Assembly: GCF_013177735.1 (NCBI RefSeq)
Contig: NZ_WOEZ01000191.1
Span: 1 to 64,000 of the forward strand
From: Paraburkholderia elongata
GTDB lineage: Bacteria; Pseudomonadota; Gammaproteobacteria; Burkholderiales; Burkholderiaceae
Length of the DNA: 64,000 nt
Direction: 5' to 3'
Below are positions 26,580 to 35,124 of the stretch, piece after piece. Within the stretch, counting starts at the first letter, position 1; every line of letters starts with the position of its first letter. Both the position numbers and the translations under genes were made by a program. The notes beneath the pieces were generated by a model. That model had not been told where the DNA came from. It saw only the letters and a list, made by a program, of their open reading frames with translations, and searched no databases.

Positions 26580-29500
26580 TCACTCCAAAGCCATCGCCAG
26601 CACGCGCGCCACGTGGATAGCGTCGACGCCCGCGCCATCGTGAATCTGATGCCGGCAACTCGTGCCGTCCGCGACCATCACCGTGTTGCCGTCCATCTTG
26701 CGCACCGCCGGCAGCAGTGAGAGTTCCGCCATCGCCTGCGATGTGGCGTAATGTTCGGCTTCGTAGCCGAAGCTGCCCGCCATCCCACAGCACGACGATT
26801 CCACCGTCGACACCTTGAGATCGGGAATCCACTTCAGCACGGTTTGCACGGGCGTGAACGCGTCGAAGGCCTTTTGATGGCAGTGGCCGTGTACGAGCGC
26901 CTGCTCCTTGGCCAGCGGCTTCAACGCAAGCTGCAAGCGCCCGGCCTTTTCCTCACGCACCAGAAACTCTTCGAACAGAAACGCCTGTTTCGAAAGCCGT
27001 TGTGCTTCTTCGCCGAAACCGTAGTGCAGAAACTCGTCACGCAATGACAATAGGCACGACGGCTCCAACCCGACGATCGGCACGCCGCGCTCGACAAACG
27101 GTTTGAAGAGATCGAGCATGCGCCGTGCTTCCTGCTTCGCTTCATCGACCAGACCGGCCGCAAGGAAGGTTCGGCCGCAACACACCGGCCGCTCGCCCCG
27201 GCGCGTATTGAAGTGCACCGTGTAACCGGCAGCTTCCAGCACCTGCTGCGCGGCGCGCGCGTTTTCAGGCTCCATGTTGTTGTTGAATGTGTCGACGAAC
27301 AACAGCACTTCTTTCAGCGTGCCGCCTTGAGCCGGCTTGGCTGTCACTGCGCTAGATAGAAATGATTTCTTGAAGCGTGGCAACTTACGTTCAGATGCAA
27401 AGCCCACCGAGCGTTTAAGCCACGCCGACAGCACCGGCACGTTGTCGGCCAATGCCATCAATCCCGGCACGCGGCTCGCCGTTGCGGCATAGCGCGGCAT
27501 GAAGGCCACGAGTCTGTCGCGCAGACGCAGCCCATGCACTTTGGCGCGCGCCGCCCGCGCCTCGATCTTGAACTTCGCCATGTCGACGCCCGTCGGGCAA
27601 TCGCGCTTGCAGCCCTTGCACGAGACGCACAAATCGAGCGTGTCCTTGACGTCGTCGCTGGCGAGACCTGCTTCGCCGAGTTGCCCGGAGATTGCCAGAC
27701 GCAACGTGTTCGCACGTCCCCGCGTCACATGTTGCTCATCCTTCGTCACGCGATAACTCGGGCACATGGTGCCCGCGTCGAACTTGCGGCAATGGCCGTT
27801 GTTGTTGCACATCTCGACGGCCTTCGCGAGACCGCCCGACAGATCGTTGCCGCTGCCCGGCAGCGTCTCCTGCCCTGTCAGCGGATCGCGTTCGACGTTC
27901 CATGCGGACCAGTCGAGCGCAGTCTCGATCCGACGTGCCTGGTAGCCCGGCGCAAAGCGGAAATTACGCGCGTCGTCCATCTTCGGCGGACGCACGATCT
28001 TGTCGGGATTGAAGCGGTTGTCCGGATCGAACAGCGCCTTGATCTCGGTGAATGCCTGGTTCAGACGCGGTCCGTATTGCCACGCGACCCATTCGCCGCG
28101 GCACAAGCCGTCGCCGTGCTCGCCCGAATACGCGCCCTTGTATTCGCGCACCAAGGCCGCCGCTTCTTCGGCGATCGCACGCATCTTCACCGCGCCGTCG
28201 CGCCGCATATCGAGAATCGGCCGCACGTGCAGCGTACCGACGCTCGCATGGGCATACCAAGTGCCTTCGGTACCGTGCCGGTGGAACACTTCGGTCAGGC
28301 GGCTCGTGTATTCCGCCAGATGTTCGAGCGGCACCGCGCAATCTTCGATGAAGGAGACCGGCTTGCCGTCACCCTTCATGCTCATCATGATGTTCAGCCC
28401 GGCTTTGCGGACTTCCCACAGAGCTTTCTGCTCGTTCTCGGCAGGCATCTCGACGACCGAATCGGGCAAGCCTAGATCGGCCATCAGCTCGGTGAGTTGT
28501 TTGAGCGACGCGAGTTGCTGGTCACGGTCATCGCCCGCGAATTCCACCAGCAGGATCGCTTGCGGCTCGCCGACCAGCGCCTTCTCGATCACCGGCCGGA
28601 AGGCAGGATTGCTCATCGCCAGATCGATCATCGTGCGATCGACCAGTTCCACGGCCACCGGCTTCAGCTTGACGATGTGCTGCGTGAGATCCATCGACTG
28701 CCAGAAGGTCGGGAAATTCACCACGCCCAGCATTTTATGCGTTGGTAGCGGCGCGAGCTTCAGCGTCAATTGCCGGCTGAACGCAAGCGTGCCTTCCGAA
28801 CCGACCAGCAGATGCGCGAGATTGGCGATACCGTCGTCGGTGTACGCGCGCGGGTTCTGGCAATCGAACAGGTCGATGTTGTAGCCCGCTACACGACGCA
28901 GGACCTTCGGTATGCGTTCGACGATTTCATCATGCTCCCGCTCGGCAATCCGCTTCACGCCTTCAACTATCTGCTGCAAGCGCGCGCCTTGCGGCGCCTC
29001 TCGCAATGAGGCGAAACGTGCTTCGCTGCCGTCGGCGAGAATGGCGTCGATCGCGTCGACGTTGTGCACCATATTGCCGTATTCGATCGAGCGCGAGCCG
29101 CACGAATTGTTGCCGGCCATTCCGCCGATCGTGCATTGCGCCGCCGTCGAGACGTCAACGGGAAACCACAGGCCATATGGCTTCAACCACGCGTTCAGAT
29201 GGTCCAGCACGACGCCGGGTTCCACCGTCACCGTGTGCGCGTCGGCATCGAACGCGACGATGTTGTTCAGCCACTTGCTGGTGTCGATCACCAGCGCCTC
29301 GCCGACGGTCTGGCCGCATTGGCTCGTGCCCGCGCCGCGTGCGAGCAACGGTACTTTCTCGCTACGCGCGATTTCCAGTGCGATGCGCATATCATCCTGA
29401 TCGCGCGGCACCACCACGCCGATCGGCGTGATCTGATAGATCGACGCATCGGTTGCATAACGGCCGCGGCTCGCCGCATCGAACAACACGTCGCCGCGCA

Positions 29501-29600
29501 GTGATTTGCGCAGATGCTGCGCAAGCGGCGTCATCAGGCGCGCGGCGGACGGGACCAGATGGATCGGCTTGACGAGTAAAGCGGAAGTGGGGTTCGTCAT
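26580..29600 (-). CDS. FAD/Fe-S 2-hydroxyacid dehydrogenase (D-lactate/glycolate/D-2-hydroxyglutarate type)
   Basis: The 1006-aa protein combines an N-terminal FAD-linked oxidase domain (LLARGAGTSQCGQTVG flavin-binding loop; GGMAGNNSCGSRSIEYG) with a C-terminal iron-sulfur half. The Fe-S half has Cys motifs around 597-612 (CNNNGHCRKFDAGTMCPS) and 657-668 (CVSCKGCKRDCP), and two CCG domains near 805 (VCCGRTF) and 934 (SSCCGMAGSFG). This is the Dld/GlcD-GlpC fusion seen in respiratory 2-hydroxyacid dehydrogenases that feed electrons to quinone or cytochrome. In an operon with a glyoxylate-type aminotransferase, glycolate or another 2-hydroxyacid is a reasonable substrate, but this is inferred. 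Confidence 0.87.
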   Translation of the reverse strand: MTNPTSALLVKPIHLVPSAARLMTPLAQHLRKSLRGDVLFDAASRGRYATDASIYQITPIGVVVPRDQDDMRIALEIARSEKVPLLARGAGTSQCGQTVGEALVIDTSKWLNNIVAFDADAHTVTVEPGVVLDHLNAWLKPYGLWFPVDVSTAAQCTIGGMAGNNSCGSRSIEYGNMVHNVDAIDAILADGSEARFASLREAPQGARLQQIVEGVKRIAEREHDEIVERIPKVLRRVAGYNIDLFDCQNPRAYTDDGIANLAHLLVGSEGTLAFSRQLTLKLAPLPTHKMLGVVNFPTFWQSMDLTQHIVKLKPVAVELVDRTMIDLAMSNPAFRPVIEKALVGEPQAILLVEFAGDDRDQQLASLKQLTELMADLGLPDSVVEMPAENEQKALWEVRKAGLNIMMSMKGDGKPVSFIEDCAVPLEHLAEYTSRLTEVFHRHGTEGTWYAHASVGTLHVRPILDMRRDGAVKMRAIAEEAAALVREYKGAYSGEHGDGLCRGEWVAWQYGPRLNQAFTEIKALFDPDNRFNPDKIVRPPKMDDARNFRFAPGYQARRIETALDWSAWNVERDPLTGQETLPGSGNDLSGGLAKAVEMCNNNGHCRKFDAGTMCPSYRVTKDEQHVTRGRANTLRLAISGQLGEAGLASDDVKDTLDLCVSCKGCKRDCPTGVDMAKFKIEARAARAKVHGLRLRDRLVAFMPRYAATASRVPGLMALADNVPVLSAWLKRSVGFASERKLPRFKKSFLSSAVTAKPAQGGTLKEVLLFVDTFNNNMEPENARAAQQVLEAAGYTVHFNTRRGERPVCCGRTFLAAGLVDEAKQEARRMLDLFKPFVERGVPIVGLEPSCLLSLRDEFLHYGFGEEAQRLSKQAFLFEEFLVREEKAGRLQLALKPLAKEQALVHGHCHQKAFDAFTPVQTVLKWIPDLKVSTVESSCCGMAGSFGYEAEHYATSQAMAELSLLPAVRKMDGNTVMVADGTSCRHQIHDGAGVDAIHVARVLAMALE

Positions 29601-29624
29601 ATCGTCGGCCTATAAGAAAACGGG

Positions 29625-30374
29625 CTAGTACAGCGTCAGGCTGATCGGTGCGAGCCCTTCAATACACCCGCTCGCCGTGCCCGCACTCTGCGGAAAAAAC
29701 ATTCCGGTGTACGAACCGGTGGTGACGACCATCTCCGGCGTGACAGCGATGCCGCGCGACGTGGCGTGATTGACGAGCCACGTCGGCAGGCGCCGCGGAT
29801 CGCCTGCCGGATTGGTGGGCGTCGTCTCGACCACGTCACGCCCTTCAAAACTGAAGCGGGCCGACGGCGCCACAAATGGAAAATCCTCACGATACGGCGT
29901 AAATTCGCCGACGACCAGCGCACCGTGATTCTGCAAATCCGCGAGTTGTGCAAGCTTGTCGATCTTGGGCCAGCCGGCGTAACGACTCGCCACGATCTCG
30001 ATGGTCGCGCCGATCGAGCCGATGCCTGCATGCACGTCGGCTTCGCTATAGGTCGTTGTGGAAGGCTCGAAGCGGCGGCCGAAGCGGAATGCGATCTCCA
30101 GTTCAAGTCCCAGCGGCGCGAAGGCTTCGCGCGGAAACCGTGCGCCGTCGGCGTGCAGATCGCTCGCAGGCAACGGTGCGCCCTGGATCGGACCGCTATC
30201 GGACTTCGCGCCGATCTTCCAGCCGCCGATCGGCGCGTCCAGTACGCGCAAGATGTCGTGCTGAATCGCGTAGGCGGCGGCGCCGTCTGCGGGCGTTTGC
30301 TCCGGCGGCAACGCATCGAGCGTCAGGTGATTGCGGCGCGCGTCGGCGAGACGTTGACTCAGTGGTGTTGTCAT
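29625..30374 (-). CDS. Fumarylacetoacetase/2-keto-4-pentenoate hydratase-family protein
   Basis: The 249-aa protein has the 2-oxopent-4-enoate hydratase architecture: GWKIGAKS early, LGLELEIAFRFG in the middle, GATIEIVASRY, DLQNHGALVVGEF and TGSYTGMFFPQSAGTASG near the end. Acidic residues in LELEIAF and ATIEIV are the likely metal ligands. The family hydrates or decarboxylates 2-oxo acids. It sits 25 bp from the downstream FAD/Fe-S dehydrogenase and 38 bp from the MFS gene, so all are cotranscribed. I start at ATG 30374 (MTTPLSQRL), following the family. The role here is unknown. Confidence 0.82.
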   Translation of the reverse strand: MTTPLSQRLADARRNHLTLDALPPEQTPADGAAAYAIQHDILRVLDAPIGGWKIGAKSDSGPIQGAPLPASDLHADGARFPREAFAPLGLELEIAFRFGRRFEPSTTTYSEADVHAGIGSIGATIEIVASRYAGWPKIDKLAQLADLQNHGALVVGEFTPYREDFPFVAPSARFSFEGRDVVETTPTNPAGDPRRLPTWLVNHATSRGIAVTPEMVVTTGSYTGMFFPQSAGTASGCIEGLAPISLTLY

Positions 30375-30411
30375 TGCTTTAAAGGCGAAGAGAGGGAACG
30401 GTGCAGTCTGC

Positions 30412-31698
30412 TTATGCACCCACGCCCGTGGTGGCGTGCGCTTTGTCGGCCGCGTTGAGTTCGAACTTGCTTTCCGGTTGCATGCGGAACGCGAGCACCA
30501 CGCCGAGCGCCATCAACAGCATGCTGCCGACGAACGGCAACTCCCAACTGCCGAAGTAGTCGATCAGAAATCCGCCGACCACCGGCGAGATGATCGCGGC
30601 CAATGCCGAGCCGGTATTCATCATGCCGCTCGCGGTACCCGAGTATTCCGGCGCGATGTCCATCGGAATCGCCCACATCGGGCCAATCGTCATTTCGGCG
30701 AAGAAGAAGCCTGACGCGAGACACGCCATCGACAGATACAGGCTGTGCGTGAACATCAGCGGAATGAGCGAGAACAGACAGAACAGCATGCACACCGACA
30801 CCATCCAGCTTCGCGCACGCTTCAGGCTGCGGGTCCGCGTGAAGATCCAGTCGGTCACGATGCCGCCAAGCGTGTCGCCGATCACACCGGCAAAGAACAC
30901 GACCGATGCGAAGATCGCCGACTTTTGCAGTTGCAGGTGATAGCTGTGCAGGAAGTACTGCGGAATCCAGCTGAGGAACAGCCACAAAGTCCAGCCGTAG
31001 CAGAAGTACACGATCGTGACCGGCCACATGCGGCGAAACAGTTTTCCCCACGGCACGCCGACCGCCTTCGGCTTCGGCGCGGGCAAGACTTCGAGTTCCT
31101 CGGTCGTGATACGCGGATGATCTTTCGGATGTTCGGTGAACGTGAACGACCACACTGCCACCCACAGCAGGCTGAACACGCCGCAGATGTAGAACGATTC
31201 GCGCCAGCCCCAGGTCGCCATCACCAGCACGATCAAACCGGGTGCGATTGCGTTGCCGATACGCGATGCAGCGTGTGTGATCCCCTGCGCAAAGCCGCGT
31301 TTTTCTTTCGCGACCCAGCGCGCCATCGCGGAGGTCGCAGCAGGAAACGTGGCGCCTTCGCCGAAGCCGAGCAACACGCGCGCGGCCAGCAATGAAACCA
31401 GGCCACCGGCGAGACCGGTCAGTAAAGTCGCGACGCCCCAGATAGCGCCGCAGAAAATCAACGTACGTTTCGCACCGAAGCGGTCACTGACCCAGCCACC
31501 GATGATCTGAAAAATCAGATACGGATAAGCGAAGGCCGAAAACACCAGGCCCACTTCCGTATGCGAGAGGCCGAATTCCTTGCCGAATCCCGCGGCCGCG
31601 GTGCTGACGTTGACGCGGTCCAGGTAAGTGATGAAGTACATGATGCATAGCATCACTAAAACGATACTGGTCGCACTGCTCACACGAAACCGCTTCAT
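30412..31698 (-). CDS. MFS transporter, anion:cation symporter (ACS) type
   Basis: The 428-aa protein has 12 hydrophobic segments and the ACS-type signatures: YFITYLDRVNVSTAAAGFGKEFGLS in helix 1, GGWVSDRFGAKRTL, and GFGEGATFPAATSAMARWV in helix 4-5. The family imports organic anions such as tartrate, glucarate or phthalate. GGAGAG precedes ATG 31698. It is the second gene of the operon following the aminotransferase and probably imports the substrate of the dehydrogenase/hydratase pair. Confidence 0.88.
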   Translation of the reverse strand: MKRFRVSSATSIVLVMLCIMYFITYLDRVNVSTAAAGFGKEFGLSHTEVGLVFSAFAYPYLIFQIIGGWVSDRFGAKRTLIFCGAIWGVATLLTGLAGGLVSLLAARVLLGFGEGATFPAATSAMARWVAKEKRGFAQGITHAASRIGNAIAPGLIVLVMATWGWRESFYICGVFSLLWVAVWSFTFTEHPKDHPRITTEELEVLPAPKPKAVGVPWGKLFRRMWPVTIVYFCYGWTLWLFLSWIPQYFLHSYHLQLQKSAIFASVVFFAGVIGDTLGGIVTDWIFTRTRSLKRARSWMVSVCMLFCLFSLIPLMFTHSLYLSMACLASGFFFAEMTIGPMWAIPMDIAPEYSGTASGMMNTGSALAAIISPVVGGFLIDYFGSWELPFVGSMLLMALGVVLAFRMQPESKFELNAADKAHATTGVGA

Positions 31699-31974
31699 CG
31701 TCTCTCTCCATTGCAGTCTATCGACGGCACGCCTGGAATGGCGCGCTGCGTCGTCGCCCGTCAGCGACATACGCCGCGGGAACATCGCATGTTGTTCATG
31801 GGCCGCGTTCTATGCGCGGCTTCGTGAGGGAAGTGCTTCCCGGCTTCCCTTGCTGCGAGATGCGCTGTTGCTTGTCGGCTGTTGCGCGGATGCGCTGACG
31901 TACCGATGCGCGTGGCGCCAGTCCGCGACTGCACCGATGCGCGTCATAGCGCCGTTGCGGTTGCGCTGACGCGC

Positions 31975-33195
31975 TTAAGCCGCTGCTTTCAGTCCCGACG
32001 CGTGCGTCGGCTGGCTCAGCCACTCCATAGCGGCAGGCAGGCCACTCTCCTTGAGCGGCACGCCCGCGAGCCGCAGACCCATTTCGCAACCGGCCAGCGT
32101 CGCCAGCAGCATCAGGTCGTTGCAGTCCCCCAGGTGGCCAATGCGGAACATGCGGCCTTTCATCTTGCCGAGGCCCGTGCCGAGCGACATGTCGAAGCGT
32201 TCGTAGATGACCTTGCGCACCGCGTCCGCATCGATGCCCTCCGGCATCATCACGCCGGTCAGCACCGGGCTATACACAGCGGGATCCGCACACTGGATTT
32301 CCAGACCCCACGCGCGAACCGCACGGCGGGTGGCTTCGGCGAGACGCTCGTGACGGGCGAACACGTTGTCGAGCCCTTCGCCGAGAATCATCTCCAGCGC
32401 CTCATGAAGCCCGTACAGCAGGTTCGTGTTCGGCGTGTACGGCCAGTAGCCGGTCTTGTTCATCTCGACGATGTCGGTCCAGTCCCAGAAGCTGCGCGGC
32501 AATTTGGCCTGCTTGCTGGCGGCCACTGCCTTCGGCGAAATCGCGTTGAAGCTGATGCCCGGCGGCAGCATCAAACCCTTTTGCGAGCCCGACACGGTGA
32601 CGTCGACACCCCATTCGTCATGGCGATAGTCGGCGCAAGCGAGGCCCGAGATCGTGTCGACCAGCAGCAGCGCCGGGTGGCCGGCGGCGTCGATCGCGCG
32701 GCGCACGGCGGCGATATCCGAGGTGACGCCCGTGGAGGTTTCGTTATGGACGACGCACACCGCCTTGATCGCGTGCTGCGTGTCGGCGCGCAGGCGCTCT
32801 TCGATCATGTGCGGCTGAACACCGCGCCGCCAGCCTTCGATGCCGGGCAAGCCGAGGAACTCCGGCTTCAACCCGAGGCTTTCCGCCATCTTTTTCCACA
32901 GCGTCGCGAAGTGACCGGTTTCGAACATCAACACGTTGTCGCCGGGGCTCAACGTGTTCGACAGTGCCGCTTCCCAGGCACCGGTGCCGGAGGCCGGATA
33001 GATCACCACCGGGTGCTGCGTCTTAAAGATTTTCTTGATGCCTTCGAGCACCTTCAGACCGAGTTCGCCGAACTCGGGACCGCGGTGATCGATGGTCGGG
33101 TAGCTCATCGCCCGGAGAATGCGATCGGGCACCGGGCTCGGACCCGGGATCTGCAGGAAGTGACGGCCAGCGGGGTGAAAGTCTAGCTTGAGCAT
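31975..33195 (-). CDS. sgaA: Class V aminotransferase, serine-glyoxylate type
   Basis: The 406-aa PLP enzyme has the class V layout: QIPGPSPVPDRILRAM at the N-terminus, YPASGTGAWEAAL phosphate-binding loop, VVHNETSTG, LLVDTISGLA and the PLP lysine in SGSQKGLMLPPG. This matches serine:glyoxylate (or alanine:glyoxylate) aminotransferase, which makes hydroxypyruvate and glycine. GGAGGAG lies just upstream of ATG 33195, which fixes the start; an upstream ATG at 33225 lies within the operator. It is first in the operon. A perfect TTTTGCATGCAAAA palindrome sits 19 bp before the start. Confidence 0.88.
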   Translation of the reverse strand: MLKLDFHPAGRHFLQIPGPSPVPDRILRAMSYPTIDHRGPEFGELGLKVLEGIKKIFKTQHPVVIYPASGTGAWEAALSNTLSPGDNVLMFETGHFATLWKKMAESLGLKPEFLGLPGIEGWRRGVQPHMIEERLRADTQHAIKAVCVVHNETSTGVTSDIAAVRRAIDAAGHPALLLVDTISGLACADYRHDEWGVDVTVSGSQKGLMLPPGISFNAISPKAVAASKQAKLPRSFWDWTDIVEMNKTGYWPYTPNTNLLYGLHEALEMILGEGLDNVFARHERLAEATRRAVRAWGLEIQCADPAVYSPVLTGVMMPEGIDADAVRKVIYERFDMSLGTGLGKMKGRMFRIGHLGDCNDLMLLATLAGCEMGLRLAGVPLKESGLPAAMEWLSQPTHASGLKAAA

Positions 33196-33213
33196 TTGGC
33201 TCCTCCGATTGAA

Positions 33214-33227
33214 TTTTGCATGCAAAA
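33214..33227. promoter_or_regulatory. GntR-type operator at the sgaA promoter
   Basis: TTTTGCATGCAAAA is a perfect 14-bp palindrome 19 bp upstream of the sgaA start codon. A near-identical site (one mismatch) overlaps the divergent GntR start at 33352-33365. Shared extension on one side (AATTC) strengthens the match. Confidence 0.75.
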
Positions 33228-33351
33228 AACTATATCAGACGATCCGTGACGATCCCAAGACGAAAATTGCGTGCTGGCACCCGTGTTTACCCGCGCTATT
33301 AACTAATCTTTATGCTTCCGATAAAATCTCATCTGACACGATGCTGAGGGC

Positions 33352-33365
33352 TTTTGTATGCAAAA
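33352..33365. promoter_or_regulatory. GntR-type operator overlapping the GntR start codon
   Basis: TTTTGTATGCAAAA contains the ATG (33358-33360) of the GntR gene within the palindrome. Binding there would block translation initiation DNA or transcription of the regulator itself: a simple autoregulatory loop paired with the site at 33214. Confidence 0.7.
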
Positions 33366-34083
33366 TTCGGATTTCGATGCGGGTGTGACCGCTTCCCCGC
33401 TGATGCCGAAGGTCGAGCGTCAGCGTTTACACGACACGGTGGTGGAGCACATTCGCCGCTTTATCGTCGAGGGGGTGCTCGAGCCGGGCAAGAAACTGAA
33501 CGAGCGCGAGTTATGCGAGACGCTTGGGATTTCGCGCACGCCGTTGCGGGAGGCGCTGAAGGTGCTGGCCGCTGAAGGGCTGATCGAGATTTCGCCGAAT
33601 CGGGGCGCGTCGGTGTCGAAGATGTCGGAAGCGGAGTTGCGCGAGACCTTCGAATTGATGAGTGGTCTTGAGGCTTTTTCCGGCGAGTTGGCGGCCGAGC
33701 GGATGACGGCTGCCGAGCTTGCGGAGATCAAGGCGTTGCATTACGCGATGCTGGCTTGCCGGACGCAGAACGATCTGGCCGGGTACTACAGCCGCAACCA
33801 GGCAATTCACGACAAGATCAATGAGGCGGCGAGGAATTCAGCACTGCGGCAGACTTATGTCGCTGTTAATCGACGCCTGCAGGCGTTGCGGTTTCGGTCG
33901 AATTTTCAGATCCCCAAGTGGGATAGCGCGATTCATGATCACGATGAGATGTTGAAGGCGCTCGAGGCGCGGGATGGGAAGAAGTTGAGCGCGATTCTTC
34001 GGCAGCATTTGCTGGATAAGAGGGATGCGGTTTTGCAGGTGCAGTCGCGGGAGGAGGTGGCGGGTTCGCCGCTGAAGGCTTGA
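33358..34083 (+). CDS. GntR-family (FadR/FCD) regulator of the glyoxylate operon
   Basis: The 241-aa protein has an N-terminal winged helix (about 20-90: RFIVEGVLEPGKKLNERELCETLGISRTPLREALKVLAAEGLIEISPNRGASV) and a C-terminal FCD effector domain with acidic and His residues that usually bind a metal (HYAMLA, HDKINEA, HDHDEML). It is divergent from sgaA. Two copies of TTTTG-(C/T)-ATGCAAAA in the 162-bp gap, one over its own ATG, make it the likely repressor of both. A small organic acid (for example glyoxylate or glycolate) is the expected effector. Confidence 0.88.
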   Translation: MQNSDFDAGVTASPLMPKVERQRLHDTVVEHIRRFIVEGVLEPGKKLNERELCETLGISRTPLREALKVLAAEGLIEISPNRGASVSKMSEAELRETFELMSGLEAFSGELAAERMTAAELAEIKALHYAMLACRTQNDLAGYYSRNQAIHDKINEAARNSALRQTYVAVNRRLQALRFRSNFQIPKWDSAIHDHDEMLKALEARDGKKLSAILRQHLLDKRDAVLQVQSREEVAGSPLKA

Positions 34084-34152
34084 TGGTTTTTTTGCCTTTG
34101 GCGGCGGCATTTGTAGGCGCTTCTTGGGGTGTTGGCGTTTACTTTCGTTCGC

Positions 34153-34448
34153 GGTGCTTGTTCGTCTGTATGCCTGCGGTGTTGGCCTTTCCTTGATCTG
34201 GTTTCTGGGCCTTTCCTTGATTTCTTATTGGTCTATTAGCGTCGCCCCTGTGCGGGGCAGGCACTTACTTTCTTTGCCGCCGCAAAGAAAGTAAGCAAAG
34301 AAAGCGGCTTCACACCGCTAATTCTTAAGCGGGTCCCCTGGCTTGGAGGGGGTAGTGGAGCATCTGGAATCTGTGTTCTCGCACATTCGGCGTGAGTGAC
34401 AAAGCCGTCATACTTCCGGCGGCGCTGCGCGCGCCGAAGAGTACCTCT
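34153..34448 (+). repeat. Long dispersed extragenic repeat, copy 2
   Basis: Homologous to 19259-19528, with the same order of blocks and the 14-bp inverted repeat at 34264-34295. A short insertion duplicates the GGCCTTTCCTTGAT segment near 34190-34230. It faces copy 3 (34684-34932) as one arm of a very large inverted repeat. Confidence 0.85.
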
Positions 34449-34683
34449 TAAAGCCGTTCGCTGTGTTTTAGCGCTCGCGTCTTGCTTAGAACCCCGGCTC
34501 GTCATCGCCACCGCCCCGGGGCAACACACCGACACTTCATTCGAAGTGGGGGGGCGCCCACGAGAGCAGCGGCGCATCGCCGAGGCGAAGCCGATGGCCC
34601 CCACCACGCGCAAACGAAGCCACTGGTTCCCCATGCAGTCCCATCCGCGACGCACGCAGTGCGGAGTGGGAGCTGATGAGCGC
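34449..34683. other. Spacer between inverted repeat copies 2 and 3
   Basis: About 235 bp of GC-rich sequence separate the two repeat arms. I find no supportable gene or motif in it. Confidence 0.4.
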
Positions 34684-34932
34684 TTTGTCACTCACGCCGA
34701 ATGTGCGAGGGCACAGATTCCAGATGCTCCACTACCCCCTCCAAGCCAGGGGACCCGCTTAAGAATTAGCGGTTGGAGCCGCTTTCTTTGCTTACTTTCT
34801 TTGCGGCGGCAAAGAAAGTAAGTGCCTGCCCCGCACAGGGGCGAACGCTAATAGACCAATATCAAATCAAGGAAAGGCCAAAAAACCCGATCAAGGAACG
34901 ACCAACACCGCAGGCATGCAAACGAACAAGAA
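34684..34932 (-). repeat. Long dispersed extragenic repeat, copy 3 (inverted)
   Basis: The reverse complement of copies 1 and 2, including GTCACTCACGCCGAATGTG, the CCGCTTAAGAATTAGCGG segment and the 14-bp inverted repeat at 34791-34822. With copy 2 it forms an inverted pair of ~250-bp arms. Confidence 0.85.
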
Positions 34933-34951
34933 GCGCCGAGCAGGCAAAAAC

Positions 34952-34987
34952 TTATCCACATAATTTGTGATCAAGGCTGTGGACAAC
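34952..34987. promoter_or_regulatory. Two facing DnaA boxes
   Basis: TTATCCACA (34952-34960) is a perfect consensus DnaA box. TGTGGACAA (34979-34987) is the reverse complement of TTGTCCACA, a one-mismatch box. They converge within 36 bp in an intergenic region. I saw no other consensus boxes near rep. The role (DnaA titration, or regulation of the antiporter) is open. Confidence 0.65.
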
Positions 34988-35124
34988 CTGCGCACAGTCA
35001 AGCCAAGTGCTTGACGCCGCAGGCGTATCTCCCACCGGCTCAGCCGCAGGCAGAAACCCCGGCGCACCCGCAATCGTGTGATAAAAAGTAACTCCCGCTC
35101 CACGCCACTCGTCGAGGCTCCCGC

